This document shows, piece by piece, positions 1 to 8,076 of a stretch of 23,999 nt of DNA. The notes below the pieces were generated by a model. The model was not told the origin of the DNA, made no database searches, and saw only the letters and a list, made by a program, of their open reading frames with translations. Numbering within the stretch: the stretch's first letter is position 1; each line of letters starts with the position of its first letter. A program made the position numbers and the translations under genes. The DNA comes from an uncultured Lentisphaeria bacterium (GTDB lineage Bacteria; Verrucomicrobiota; Lentisphaeria; Victivallales; Victivallaceae). The stretch lies in NCBI GenBank assembly GCA_949298665.1, contig CASFXO010000306.1, forward strand, positions 1 to 23,999. Reading direction: 5' to 3'.

Positions 1-1173
1 GTCATACTTGCCGCTCTCCGTATTGAAATACGCCAGCTCCGTCTTCAGCTCCACCGTCCCGGAACGCAACGGAATCATCGTCCAGACGATCGCCCGCCCG
101 CCGCCGCGCAGCGGTTTCACCTCCGGCGGATACACCCGGAAACCGGGGATTTCCAGCTTCGGCGCGGTCAGCGTCTCCAGCGTCCCCTCCCCCGAAATCC
201 GGGCATACAGCGAAATCACTTCGCCGGCTTTGATCTTTTCCGGGGCGTCCAGCGAAAAATCCACCTGCCACTGTCCCACCAGCCCCAATGGCACGCAGCC
301 CGCGGGCGGCGGCGGCAGCGCCCGGAAAGTAATTTCCCGATCGCATTCATAGGCAACCGGATACTGCCGGGTCGCGCCCCGGTCCATCATGCTGAAAAAC
401 GCGCCGAACGGATCGTCATCCATCAACGAACGCCGCCGCTCGGCCACCACCGCCACGCCGGAAGCGCTCGGCCGCACGACTCCGGGAGCCAGCGAACGGA
501 AGTGAAACGGCCGACTGACGACCCCGAAACGTTTCCCGTCCACGATGGTCTGCCGGGGCGGCTCGTTCTCCGGCCAGCCCCCGTTCTCCGCGGACAACAC
601 CACGTGCGGCGTGGTCAGCTCCGGGTTGGAAAGGCCCCGCAACGGCACTTCCCGGCGGAAAAACAACTGCAGCTCCGCCGGTACCTCTTCTCCCAGATAG
701 TACGTCGTGCGATTGCCCGGAATCACGATCTTCCCGAACAACGCCTCCCGCAGCGGCACCGGCTTCCCTCTTTCCGAATCCGTTGCAAGGGACCTTTCAC
801 CGGCGGGCAGCACCCGGACGCTCAACGGCGCGACATTTTCCGGCCGCCCGTCAAGCAGTACCTTGAGCGACGGAATGGTCAGCGTCCCCTCCTTCTCCGC
901 CAGAATGGCATAACTCACCGTATACCGGGAACTCCTCCGGCCGTTGATGATCTGTGTGGATTGACTCTGGTTGGTCCGGTTCCGCAGCCAGCGGCCGCCT
1001 TCAAGCGTCGGATACTCCACCAGTTGCGGCACACCGGCGGACGACGTCAACTGTAATTCCACCACTTCTCCCGCTGCAACGGCGTCCGCACTCAGGCGCA
1101 CCTCCACGTCCGCAGCGGCCAATATCATCGAACTGATCGCGGCAGCAACCGCAAAAAAACGTTTCCACATCAT
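1..1173 (-). CDS. batD: BatD-like membrane/periplasmic protein (3' end outside window)
   Basis: The reading frame is open from an ATG at 1173 to the window edge (391 codons, no stop), so the C-terminus is missing. It begins MMWKRFFAVAAAISSMILAAA, a Sec-type signal peptide, followed by beta-rich sequence. The pattern 'KAGEVISLYARISGEGTLE' followed by 'IPGFRVYPPEVK' near the left edge is typical of the Ig-like domains of BatD/oxygen-tolerance proteins. The gene starts 5 bases after the stop of the VWA/TPR gene upstream; an AAGGA about 12 bases before the ATG lies inside that gene's end, so the two are co-transcribed. BatD proteins belong to the Bacteroides aerotolerance operon and probably act at the inner membrane with VWA partners; their biochemical role is not established. 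A second ATG follows immediately at 1170. The family call rests on sequence character plus operon context. Confidence 0.8.
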   Translation of the reverse strand, partial: MMWKRFFAVAAAISSMILAAADVEVRLSADAVAAGEVVELQLTSSAGVPQLVEYPTLEGGRWLRNRTNQSQSTQIINGRRSSRYTVSYAILAEKEGTLTIPSLKVLLDGRPENVAPLSVRVLPAGERSLATDSERGKPVPLREALFGKIVIPGNRTTYYLGEEVPAELQLFFRREVPLRGLSNPELTTPHVVLSAENGGWPENEPPRQTIVDGKRFGVVSRPFHFRSLAPGVVRPSASGVAVVAERRRSLMDDDPFGAFFSMMDRGATRQYPVAYECDREITFRALPPPPAGCVPLGLVGQWQVDFSLDAPEKIKAGEVISLYARISGEGTLETLTAPKLEIPGFRVYPPEVKPLRGGGRAIVWTMIPLRSGTVELKTELAYFNTESGKYD

Positions 1174-1178
1174 AACGC

Positions 1179-3533
1179 TCACCAATCCTTTTCCACTCTG
1201 ATCCGCCGGGCACCGGAACCGCGCTTGATCGCCTCGCGCAGGTCTTTTTCCTGATCCGCCATGATTTCCAGCATCTTTTCCGCGGACTCCTTATCCAGTT
1301 TCCCGGGTTGCGCCCGGCGCGGCTCGCCGCCGGACTTGCCGGGTTCCGGCAGGGGTTCGTTTTCCTTTTCCTGCTCCTGACCGCCCTCTTTGCCGCGGTC
1401 CTGCGCTTCCTGTTCACCGGCGTTCTGATCCGATTCGGCCTGCTGCCGGTCCTGCTCGCCCGCCTGCTGCTGCTGATCGTTCCGGCGATCCTGATTCGAG
1501 TCGGAACCGAGGTTCTTCAACGCATCCTGCAAATGCCGGTCCGCCTCTTCCGGGCGATTCCGCCGCTTCGCTTCCTCCGCCTTCCGGATATCTTCGGCCG
1601 CCCGTTGTGCCGCTTCGCTCAACTGTTGCTGCTGAAGATCTTCCGCCTGCCGTTGCAGTTCTTCCGTCGCCTGACGTGCCTGTTCCATCTGTTCCGCAGC
1701 AGATCCGGCCTGGTTCTGCTGATCCTGTTGTTGGTTCTGCTGACTCTGCTGATCCTGTTGTTGGTTCTGCTGACTCTGCTGATCCTGTTGTTGTTGCTGG
1801 TCCTGCTGATTTTGCTGGCTTTGCTGACCCTGCTGCCCCTGCTGGTTTTGCTGGTCCTGCTGACCCTGCTGGTTTTGCTGATCCTGCTGATCCTGCTGAC
1901 CCTGCTGACCCTGCTGATTTTGTTGTTTTTGCTGATTCTGCTGTTGCTGTTGTTGCTTCTGCTGATCCTGACGGTTTTGATCCTTTGCCTGACGGGTCTG
2001 CTGCTGCGCCTGCTGCTGTTGCTTTTTGAGCTCCTCGATCTTTTTGAGAAGGGTTTCCACCATCTCCCGATCTTCGTTCAATTTCTGCAGATTGGCACCG
2101 GGATTGACCGCGTTTCGCGCCTCATCGGGCAAAGTCAAAGCCTGCGCGTAAAGTTCCGAAGCACCTTCCAGGGCCTGTCTGGCATTCTCCAATTCCCGGG
2201 AGGCGGCATCCAGCTGCTGAGCCTGCAACGTCTGCCGCGCCTTGCCGATCAGTTCCCGCGCTCCCCGGTGGCGTCCTACTCCGAGATTAAAGAAACTCCG
2301 GGCCCCCACCGCGGTGTTTTCCCCGGCCTTCCGGATGGCTTTTTCATACAACGCGGTTGCCTCCTCCCGGCCTTCCTGCTGCCATGTCAACGCCTGATTG
2401 TACAGCTGAACCGGGTCCTCCGTCTCCGCTTCCTTCGCTTCATCCACCATCGCCGGGGTGTCCGCCGCCTGCTGTTTCTCATTCGGCGGCAGCGGCTCGC
2501 CCAGCGCCGGGAACACGGTCAGTCCCAGCAGCACCAGCACCGCCGCCGAACGCCGGTCGTTCAACAGAAAATACCCCAGCAGCAACACCGCCGCCGCGAT
2601 CAGAAAATACGGAAAACGTTCGATCGGCACACTGCGGACCCCGCTGCCCACATTCGCCGGGACCAGCGCCTTGATGCGCCGCTCGATCTCGCTCAGTCCG
2701 GAGTCCAGCGCCGTACTGCGCACATACACCCCGCCGGTCGAAAGCGCCAGTTCCCGCAAGGCGTTTTCCGCCAGTCTGGTTTTGACCAGTTCCCCCTGCG
2801 CGTCCCGCTTGAAGCCGCCGTCCGGCTCCGGCACCAGCGCGGGCACGTCCGGATCCCCCAGCCCGAGAATGAAAAGCGGAATGTGTTTCGCCCGGAGCGC
2901 CTCCACTGCCCGACGGCTTTCTCCGGACAGCTCATCTCCGTCGGTGATCAGCAGAATCGCCCGGAAATTCCCCTCCGCCGCCTGAAACGCCTCCTCCGCG
3001 GTCCGCAAAGCCCGTTCGATATTCGTCCCCCCCACCGGAATGCTTTCCGGGCTGAGCTCGTCCACGTACTGCATGAAACTGGTCCGGTCCGTCGTCAGCG
3101 GACACTCCAGAAAGGAAGTCCCGGCAAACGCCACCAGACCGAAACGATCGCCGCGATTGGCGTTCACCAGTTCCTTGAGCAGATATTGCGCGTGCTTCAG
3201 ACGCGAAGGTGCGACGTCGGTCGCCAGCATGCTTTTGGACACGTCGAACAGGACCAGTACGTCCCGCCCCGTCGCCGAATACGGCACCGGCCGCGTTCCC
3301 CACCAGGGGCGCGCCGCTGCCGTCAACAGCAGCACCGCCGTCAGCAGCAGCAGCAGGAAACGCACCACCCGCCGCCCGCGCGACAATCCCACCGCGTCCG
3401 GCTCTTCCGCACGCCCCCCCAGCACCAGCCGCAGCAATCGCCGCCGCCGCGCCCCGGCCACGGCAAACAGTATCAACGCCCCCGGAATGAGAATCAACAG
3501 CCAGTAAAAATCGGCACCATGCAGGAAATTCAT
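1179..3533 (-). CDS. BatB/BatC-like fusion: VWA domain, TPR region, Gln-rich C-terminal half
   Basis: The protein has 784 residues from the ATG at 3533, which has AAAGGGGG 7 bases upstream. An in-frame TTG at 3539 is only 2 bases from that site, so the ATG is preferred. Two N-terminal membrane segments (about 10-27 and 57-74) precede a VWA domain with an intact MIDAS motif DVSKS (97-101). Two further hydrophobic segments lie at about 305-323 and 327-345. TPR-like helices follow (about 370-460), beginning 'VQLYNQALTWQQEG'. Residues of about 498-612 are almost entirely Q with N, D, S and G, and the charged tail ends in RIRVEKDW. In Bacteroidetes the VWA (BatB) and TPR (BatC) parts are usually separate genes next to batD; here they are joined and batD follows by 5 bases. 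Likely role: a metal-dependent VWA scaffold at the inner membrane, periplasmic side for the TPR/Q region. No BatA, BatE or MoxR gene lies upstream, since asd is next. Confidence 0.85.
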   Translation of the reverse strand: MNFLHGADFYWLLILIPGALILFAVAGARRRRLLRLVLGGRAEEPDAVGLSRGRRVVRFLLLLLTAVLLLTAAARPWWGTRPVPYSATGRDVLVLFDVSKSMLATDVAPSRLKHAQYLLKELVNANRGDRFGLVAFAGTSFLECPLTTDRTSFMQYVDELSPESIPVGGTNIERALRTAEEAFQAAEGNFRAILLITDGDELSGESRRAVEALRAKHIPLFILGLGDPDVPALVPEPDGGFKRDAQGELVKTRLAENALRELALSTGGVYVRSTALDSGLSEIERRIKALVPANVGSGVRSVPIERFPYFLIAAAVLLLGYFLLNDRRSAAVLVLLGLTVFPALGEPLPPNEKQQAADTPAMVDEAKEAETEDPVQLYNQALTWQQEGREEATALYEKAIRKAGENTAVGARSFFNLGVGRHRGARELIGKARQTLQAQQLDAASRELENARQALEGASELYAQALTLPDEARNAVNPGANLQKLNEDREMVETLLKKIEELKKQQQQAQQQTRQAKDQNRQDQQKQQQQQQNQQKQQNQQGQQGQQDQQDQQNQQGQQDQQNQQGQQGQQSQQNQQDQQQQQDQQSQQNQQQDQQSQQNQQQDQQNQAGSAAEQMEQARQATEELQRQAEDLQQQQLSEAAQRAAEDIRKAEEAKRRNRPEEADRHLQDALKNLGSDSNQDRRNDQQQQAGEQDRQQAESDQNAGEQEAQDRGKEGGQEQEKENEPLPEPGKSGGEPRRAQPGKLDKESAEKMLEIMADQEKDLREAIKRGSGARRIRVEKDW
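1690..2030 (-). repeat. CAG/CTG-type low-complexity repeat encoding Gln-rich tract, with 30-bp tandem units
   Basis: On the plus strand the segment is dominated by CTG, TTG and CTT triplets, which read as CAG/CAA/AAG in the gene. Within it a 30-base unit occurs about three times in tandem (1711-1740, 1741-1770 and 1771-1800); the last two share their first 24 bases exactly and the first differs slightly. The unit encodes a decapeptide of the type QQDQQSQQNQ. Shorter 9- and 15-base periodicities (QQDQQGQQ-like) continue to about 1930. The reading frame stays intact throughout, so the tract is part of the protein. Confidence 0.85.
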
Positions 3534-3606
3534 TGCCAATCCCCCTTTGACCCTGAATGTACTTTATTTACAAAAAGACGGAATATTTCCTCTCCACTCC
3601 GTTTTT

Positions 3607-3634
3607 AATGTAACGCATTTTCCGATTGAGTCAA
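3607..3634 (-). promoter_or_regulatory. Predicted sigma70-like promoter of the bat genes
   Basis: On the minus strand a TTGACT -35 (3629-3634) and a TACATT -10 (3607-3612) are separated by 16 bases. Transcription would start near 3600, giving a leader of about 67 bases before the ATG at 3533. The asd terminator lies just upstream, which makes a separate bat promoter sensible. Prediction by eye only. Confidence 0.55.
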
Positions 3635-3679
3635 GACCTCCGACACCGGTTTTCCCCATTTCTTTCCTTCGGAAAAAAC

Positions 3680-3720
3680 GGCAGAAAAATCCCCGGCACA
3701 CAGGACGCATGCCGGGGAGA
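3680..3720 (-). terminator. Rho-independent terminator of asd
   Basis: A perfect 9-bp inverted repeat, TCCCCGGCA (3692-3700) and TGCCGGGGA (3712-3720), encloses an 11-base loop. On the minus strand it is followed by TTTTT (3691-3687) and a second T run a little further on (3680-3675). It lies 45 bases beyond the asd stop codon. On the plus strand it is followed by purines, so it works only in the asd direction. Confidence 0.8.
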
Positions 3721-3764
3721 GAAAAAACATCTGCTTTTTCCGCTTTCGGAAGCGGCGGTTGCTC

Positions 3765-4787
3765 TCAACCGTTTTTCCGGTCCAGAAACAGCTCCGCGAT
3801 CTGCACTGCGTTCAACGCCGCCCCCTTGAGCACCTGGTCGCCGCTGACGAAAATATCCAGCCCGCGCCTGTCGTCCCGCGAAATGTCCTGCCGGATCCTC
3901 CCGACCAGCACGTCATACTGCTCGGTGGCATCCATCGGCATGGGATAACGGTTGGCCTGCGGCTCATCCACCAGTTTGACACCGGGAGCCTGGGACAGAA
4001 TCGCCCGCGCCTCCGCCGGAGTGATCTCCTCGGCGAATTCCAGATTCAGCGCTTCCGAGTGCGCCCGCAGAATCGGCACGCGCACGCTCGTACAGGAGAC
4101 CCGCAGCGACGGTTCATGCAGCATCTTGCGGCTTTCATTGAGCATCTTGAGCTCTTCCTTGGTGTAGCCGTTTTCATTGAAGACGTCGATGTGCGGAATC
4201 AGGTTGAAGCCCAGACGGTGCGCGAACGCCTTCGGCTGCACCGGCCGGCCGTCAAGCAGCTGCCGGGTCTGTTCCTCCAGCTCCGCCATGCCCCGCGCAC
4301 CGGCGCCGCTGGCCGCCTGATAAGTGGCCGCCACCAGCCGCACCAGTTTCTTCGCCCGGTGCAGCGGCGCCACCGCCACCAGCATGATGATGGTCGTGCA
4401 GTTCGGATTGGCGATCACCCCGTGATGCTGAAACGCATCCTCAGGATTGACCTCGGGAATCACCAGCGGCACGTCGTCCTCCATCCGGAAGGCGCTGGAA
4501 TTATCGATCATCAGCGCGCCCGCGTCCGTCACCGCTTTCCGGAATGCCCGGGAGATGTCCGACCCCGCACTGAACAGCGCCACATCCACGCCCTTGAAGG
4601 AATCGGCGGTCAGTTCTTCGATCACCACGTCTTCGCCCTTGAAGCGCATGGTTTTTCCGGCGGAACGGGCGGAAGCGAGAAGTTTCAGGCTTCTGACCGG
4701 AAAGTTGCGCTTTTCAAGAGTCTTGACCATCTCGACGCCCACCGCGCCGGTGGCCCCGGCCACTGCGACATGAAATCCGTTCGACAT
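3765..4787 (-). CDS. asd: Aspartate-semialdehyde dehydrogenase
   Basis: Catalyses the NADPH-dependent reductive dephosphorylation of aspartyl-4-phosphate to aspartate semialdehyde, the branch point to lysine/diaminopimelate, threonine and methionine; a cytosolic enzyme. The protein has 340 residues, normal for the family. The N-terminus carries the nucleotide-binding GATGAVG (11-17), the SSAFR segment is at 97-101 and the catalytic cysteine is Cys130 in NPNCTT. The later GAGARGMAELEEQ and 'RVPILRAHSE' (catalytic His) blocks are characteristic. The ATG at 4787 is chosen because it begins the Rossmann strand directly and has TAAGGA a few bases upstream; the frame is open further upstream to 4883, but that stretch has no homology and covers the promoter. 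It diverges from ligA, so it is probably monocistronic, ending at the terminator at 3680-3720. Confidence 0.95.
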   Translation of the reverse strand: MSNGFHVAVAGATGAVGVEMVKTLEKRNFPVRSLKLLASARSAGKTMRFKGEDVVIEELTADSFKGVDVALFSAGSDISRAFRKAVTDAGALMIDNSSAFRMEDDVPLVIPEVNPEDAFQHHGVIANPNCTTIIMLVAVAPLHRAKKLVRLVAATYQAASGAGARGMAELEEQTRQLLDGRPVQPKAFAHRLGFNLIPHIDVFNENGYTKEELKMLNESRKMLHEPSLRVSCTSVRVPILRAHSEALNLEFAEEITPAEARAILSQAPGVKLVDEPQANRYPMPMDATEQYDVLVGRIRQDISRDDRRGLDIFVSGDQVLKGAALNAVQIAELFLDRKNG

Positions 4788-4871
4788 TGTTTTTTCCTTA
4801 AATCCAGCTCTGCGTTCGTTCTGTATCCGTGCCGCCGGTTCCGCTCCGGAAATCCGGCGGTAAATCTTGAT

Positions 4872-4899
4872 AAAATAGCACACTCCTTGATTTTTTCAA
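4872..4899 (-). promoter_or_regulatory. Predicted asd promoter, overlapping the ligA promoter
   Basis: On the minus strand TTGAAA (-35, 4894-4899) and TATTTT (-10, 4872-4877) are 16 bases apart. The start site would be near 4865, leaving a leader of about 78 bases to the asd ATG. The -35 abuts the -35 of the ligA promoter on the other strand, so RNA polymerase could probably not occupy both at once. Confidence 0.55.
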
Positions 4900-4915
4900 T
4901 TCCCGGAAGTATATT
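4887..4915 (+). promoter_or_regulatory. Predicted ligA promoter, very close to the start codon
   Basis: TTGATT (-35, 4887-4892), a 17-base spacer and TATATT (-10, 4910-4915) form a good sigma70-like promoter. The ligA ATG at 4926 is only 10 bases beyond the -10, so the transcript would begin only a few bases before the ATG. An inverted repeat CCGGAA/TTCCGG (4903-4908 and 4914-4919) straddles the -10; CCGGA is very common in this DNA, so it may be chance. Confidence 0.5.
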
Positions 4916-4925
4916 CCGGAGCATT

Positions 4926-6833
4926 ATGGATACCATCAACTTCAATACCGAACGATTGACCGCTCCCGAACTCGCGGAGCTGATCCGTTATCACAACCGC
5001 CGCTACTGGGAACTCGGAGAACCCGAAATTCCCGATTACCGGTATGACGAACTCCTGCGCGCGCTGGAACGGCTCGAACCCGACCATCCCCTGCTCGCGG
5101 CGGTCAACGCCCCGGAAGTCGCCACCCTCGGCAAAGTCCGTCATCCCGAACCGATGCTTTCGCTGGACAAAGCGTATTCGCTGGAGGAAGTCGTTGAGTG
5201 GGCGCAGAAATACTGCCGTTCGCCCGGGGAACTCCTGCTGGTCGAGCCGAAATATGACGGCATTTCCGCCCGCTTCGACGGCAGCGTCCTCTCCACCCGC
5301 GGCGACGGCGCACAGGGCGAGAACATCTCCGACAAACTGCCTTTCATTGAACTGGAAACCAGCGGCTATACCGGCCCGGTCGACCGCCCGGTGCTCGGCG
5401 AAATCGTCATCCGCAACGACCGCTTCGAACCGCTGCGTGAAACCATCCGCCGTAAAACCGGAGAACTTTACAAGAATTCCCGCAACGTGCTGGCGGCCCT
5501 GATGCGGCTCAACGACGCGCGCGATATCCGGTATGTGGAATACGGCATGAACCTCCGCCGTGCGCGGTTGTCGCTGATCGACTACAATCTGATTTCCCGC
5601 CCGGTGGAATTCCGGAACCTCGCCGCAGAATGGCCGGCCCTGCTGGAAGAATTGGAGAACCTGCCTTATCCGCTCGACGGCGTGGTCATCAAACTCGCCG
5701 ACGAGCCGTACCGCAGATCCCTCGGCAATACCGCCCACCATCCCCGCGGCGAAATCGCGTTCAAATTTTCCAATATCCGGCGCGAAAGCCGATTGCTCGA
5801 CATCGAATGGAGCTTCGGCAAAGGCTGCCTGACTCCCATCGCCCGCATCGAACCGGTGGACATCGGCGGGACCACCATTCAGCGGGCCACCCTGCATAAT
5901 TTGCACAACGTCATCCGGCTCGACATTCAGCAGTCCGACCGGATCACCGTCGAACGCGCCGGCGACGTCATTCCCAAAATCGTCGCCGCCGCCCCCGGCC
6001 CGGACCGCCGCTGCCTGATCATCACCGAATGCCCCGAATGCCGCACCCCCCTGATCCGCCGCGGCCCCGAACTCTGCTGCCCCAATCCCGACTGCTTCGA
6101 AACCCGGTTGCGGCTGCTCCTCGCCGCCGTCCGCAGCATCGGCATCGACCGACTGGGCGAACCGAATCTCCGCCGGATGATGCGGATTCTGCATGTCCGG
6201 ACCCTCCATGATCTGTTCGCCCTGACCCGGCAGGATCTCTTCCGACTCGGCAATTTCGCGGAAAAGTCCGCCGACAATCTGCTTGCCGCCATTCAGGCAG
6301 CCCGGGAAGTGAACGACTATCGGTTGCTGGCCGCGTTGAACATTCCCCATGTCGGACTGAACATGGCCCGGGAAATTCTCTCCGCGCACACGCTGGAGGA
6401 AATCCGCGCCTTTTCCGAAGAACAGTGGGCACAGGTGCGCGGCATCGGTCCGGAACGGGCGGCGGCGCTCTATGCCGCGCTGGCGGAACAATCGGATTTT
6501 CTGGACGACCTGCTGCGGGAAGTCCGGGTGAAGGCGACCGCGGGAGCGGCGACAGGCCCCACGATCTGTTTCACCGGCAAAATGCCGGAAAAACGTTCCT
6601 TTTATCAGCAGCTGGCCGAAAAGGCCGGATACCGGCCGACCGACGACGTCACGGCGTCCCTGACGCTTCTGGTCGCCGCCGATCCTGCCGAAAAAAGCGG
6701 CAAGCTCCTCAAGGCCGCCCGGCTCGGTGTCCGGACCGTCGCGCTCGCCGACTGGCTCCGGGAAATCGGAGCGGACCCGTCGGGCGACCGGACGGAAACC
6801 GAACCGTCAGGCCAGATGTTTTTTGATTTTTAA
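4926..6833 (+). CDS. ligA: NAD-dependent DNA ligase LigA
   Basis: Seals nicks in replication and repair using NAD+. At 635 residues it is slightly shorter than the usual ~670. In order: the Ia NAD-binding helices (about 22-48, YHNRRYWELGEPEIPDYRYD), the adenylated lysine Lys109 in KYDG, TRGDG..GENIS, LDGVVIK, the OB-fold region with RATLHN and RAGDVIPK, a four-cysteine zinc finger (about 370-392, CPEC...CCPNPDC), helix-hairpin-helix repeats, and a C-terminal BRCT domain (about 544-620, starting TICFTGKM). The position normally reading VGRTG in the OB-fold entry is SFGKG here. The ATG at 4926 begins the conserved N-terminus and is preceded by CCGGAG; the long upstream open frame is antisense to asd and is not coding. 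An M14-family gene follows after 29 bases. Confidence 0.97.
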   Translation: MDTINFNTERLTAPELAELIRYHNRRYWELGEPEIPDYRYDELLRALERLEPDHPLLAAVNAPEVATLGKVRHPEPMLSLDKAYSLEEVVEWAQKYCRSPGELLLVEPKYDGISARFDGSVLSTRGDGAQGENISDKLPFIELETSGYTGPVDRPVLGEIVIRNDRFEPLRETIRRKTGELYKNSRNVLAALMRLNDARDIRYVEYGMNLRRARLSLIDYNLISRPVEFRNLAAEWPALLEELENLPYPLDGVVIKLADEPYRRSLGNTAHHPRGEIAFKFSNIRRESRLLDIEWSFGKGCLTPIARIEPVDIGGTTIQRATLHNLHNVIRLDIQQSDRITVERAGDVIPKIVAAAPGPDRRCLIITECPECRTPLIRRGPELCCPNPDCFETRLRLLLAAVRSIGIDRLGEPNLRRMMRILHVRTLHDLFALTRQDLFRLGNFAEKSADNLLAAIQAAREVNDYRLLAALNIPHVGLNMAREILSAHTLEEIRAFSEEQWAQVRGIGPERAAALYAALAEQSDFLDDLLREVRVKATAGAATGPTICFTGKMPEKRSFYQQLAEKAGYRPTDDVTASLTLLVAADPAEKSGKLLKAARLGVRTVALADWLREIGADPSGDRTETEPSGQMFFDF

Positions 6834-6862
6834 ACCGGACAGCACCCCCGGAGGGTTTCATC

Positions 6863-7990
6863 ATGACGATCAGCATCCGCACCGATTTTCCCGGAGGCAA
6901 TCTCCGCGTGGACCAAATTGTGGCCAATGAAGTCCGGATACGACCGGATCTGCGCGACACCACCACCGACTGGTTTTACTGGCATTTCGAGGCGGAGTCT
7001 CCGGAGGATGCCGACGTCACGTTCCGGTTCGCCGACCGGCAGTCGCTGGGCACCCGCGGCCCCGCGGTCAGCGAAGACGGCGGAATGCATTGGCGTTATC
7101 GCCCGGAAACCATCTGTACCGCGCCGGAGGGGCCGGACCGGTTCCATTACCATTTCCGGGCGGGAAAACCCGTGCGCTTCGCCTTCGCCCTGCCCTATCT
7201 GCAACAGGACTGGGAAACCTTCGCCGCGCTGCACCGGAATGATCCCGATTTCCGGGAAGAGGTGCTGTGCCGGAGCCGGCAGGGCCGGGCGGTCGAACTT
7301 GTTCGAATCGGCGCCCCCGCGCCGGGACGAATTCCCCTGCTGCTCTGTTGCCGCCACCACGCCTGCGAAAGCTCCGCCTCGTATGTGCTGGAAGGCTTCC
7401 TTGCCGCCGCGCTGGCCGGGGACGAAGCCGGACGCCTCTTCCACCGGCGGGTCGCCCTCTGCGCGGTCCCGTTCGTCGACAAGGACGGCGTCGAAAACGG
7501 CGACCAGGGCAAGAACCGCGCACCACACGATCACAACCGCGATTACATCGCGCATCCCGTCTACCCGGAATGCTCCGCCATTCAGCAGCTGGCGGAACGG
7601 GAGCGTTTCCGTTACGTCATCGACCTGCATGCGCCGTGGCTGAACGGTGGCCTGAACGAGGCGCTTTTCTGCGTCCAGCCCGCCCCGCCCGAGGCGCAGA
7701 AGCGCCAGCGGCGCCTGATGGCCGCCATGGTCCGGGAACTGCCGGAAGAAACTCATTTCACGATGGACAATCTGGTCCCCTTCGGCTCCGGCTGGAATGT
7801 CGGTTACGGCGAACTGATTTCGCTGGGGCACTATTTCAGGAACCGCCCGGAATGCGCACTGGCCTTCACCCTGGAAGTGGGGTACGCCAATTTCGGCGAC
7901 ACCACCGTGACGCCGGAACTGCTGCGGCGGACCGGCGCGGGACTGCTGCGGGCGTTTCTCGCCACCGCGACCGAACCGGAAAACGAATGA
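6863..7990 (+). CDS. M14-family zinc carboxypeptidase-like protein (cytosolic carboxypeptidase type)
   Basis: The 375-residue protein has no signal peptide. An N-terminal beta domain (about 1-115, with 'TDWFYWHFEAE' typical of cytosolic carboxypeptidases) precedes the metallopeptidase domain. The zinc ligands are visible as HACE (His166, Glu169) and His256 in DLHAPW. GKNRAPHDHNRDY (216-228) is a strong M14 signature, and the catalytic Glu is Glu338 in FTLEVGY. The family removes C-terminal amino acids or cleaves peptide-like bonds; the substrate here cannot be told, and cell-wall peptide or peptide-tag trimming are possibilities. GGAGG lies 8 bases before the ATG. It sits 29 bases after ligA with no evident promoter between, so it is probably transcribed with ligA. 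Confidence 0.85.
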   Translation: MTISIRTDFPGGNLRVDQIVANEVRIRPDLRDTTTDWFYWHFEAESPEDADVTFRFADRQSLGTRGPAVSEDGGMHWRYRPETICTAPEGPDRFHYHFRAGKPVRFAFALPYLQQDWETFAALHRNDPDFREEVLCRSRQGRAVELVRIGAPAPGRIPLLLCCRHHACESSASYVLEGFLAAALAGDEAGRLFHRRVALCAVPFVDKDGVENGDQGKNRAPHDHNRDYIAHPVYPECSAIQQLAERERFRYVIDLHAPWLNGGLNEALFCVQPAPPEAQKRQRRLMAAMVRELPEETHFTMDNLVPFGSGWNVGYGELISLGHYFRNRPECALAFTLEVGYANFGDTTVTPELLRRTGAGLLRAFLATATEPENE

Positions 7991-7995
7991 GTTGT

Positions 7996-8022
7996 TGATA
8001 TAGGTGATACAGGTGATATAGG
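7996..8022 (+). repeat. Three tandem copies of a 9-bp unit (TGATATAGG)
   Basis: TGATATAGG (7996-8004), TGATACAGG (8005-8013) and TGATATAGG (8014-8022) run head to tail in the 86-base gap after the carboxypeptidase gene. The middle copy differs by one base. The stretch is markedly less GC-rich than its surroundings and lies about 55 bases before the ribosome-binding site of the next gene. Function unknown. Confidence 0.9.
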
Positions 8023-8076
8023 AACAGAACCCGGCGGCGGTTCCGCTCCCCGGACCGCGCCGGCAAGGAGGACATC

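Noticed and set aside
1690..2030. Possible CRISPR or minisatellite array in the repeat region
   Set aside because: There are no spacers, the reading frame is maintained and the unit encodes Gln-rich protein.
1308..3608. 766-codon open frame on the plus strand opposite the VWA/TPR gene, with a long Leu-rich stretch
   Set aside because: It is the complement of CAG-rich codons (giving CTG = Leu) and of a gene with clear domains. No ribosome-binding site or family match supports it.
3759..4925. Upstream extension of the ligA frame by about 389 codons
   Set aside because: This part is antisense to asd and its promoter, and the LigA family starts at the ATG at 4926.
4896..6491. 531-codon open frame antisense to ligA
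   Set aside because: The translation is low-complexity Gly/Ala/Asp/Phe-rich, typical of the antisense frame of a GC-biased gene. ligA itself is complete with all motifs.
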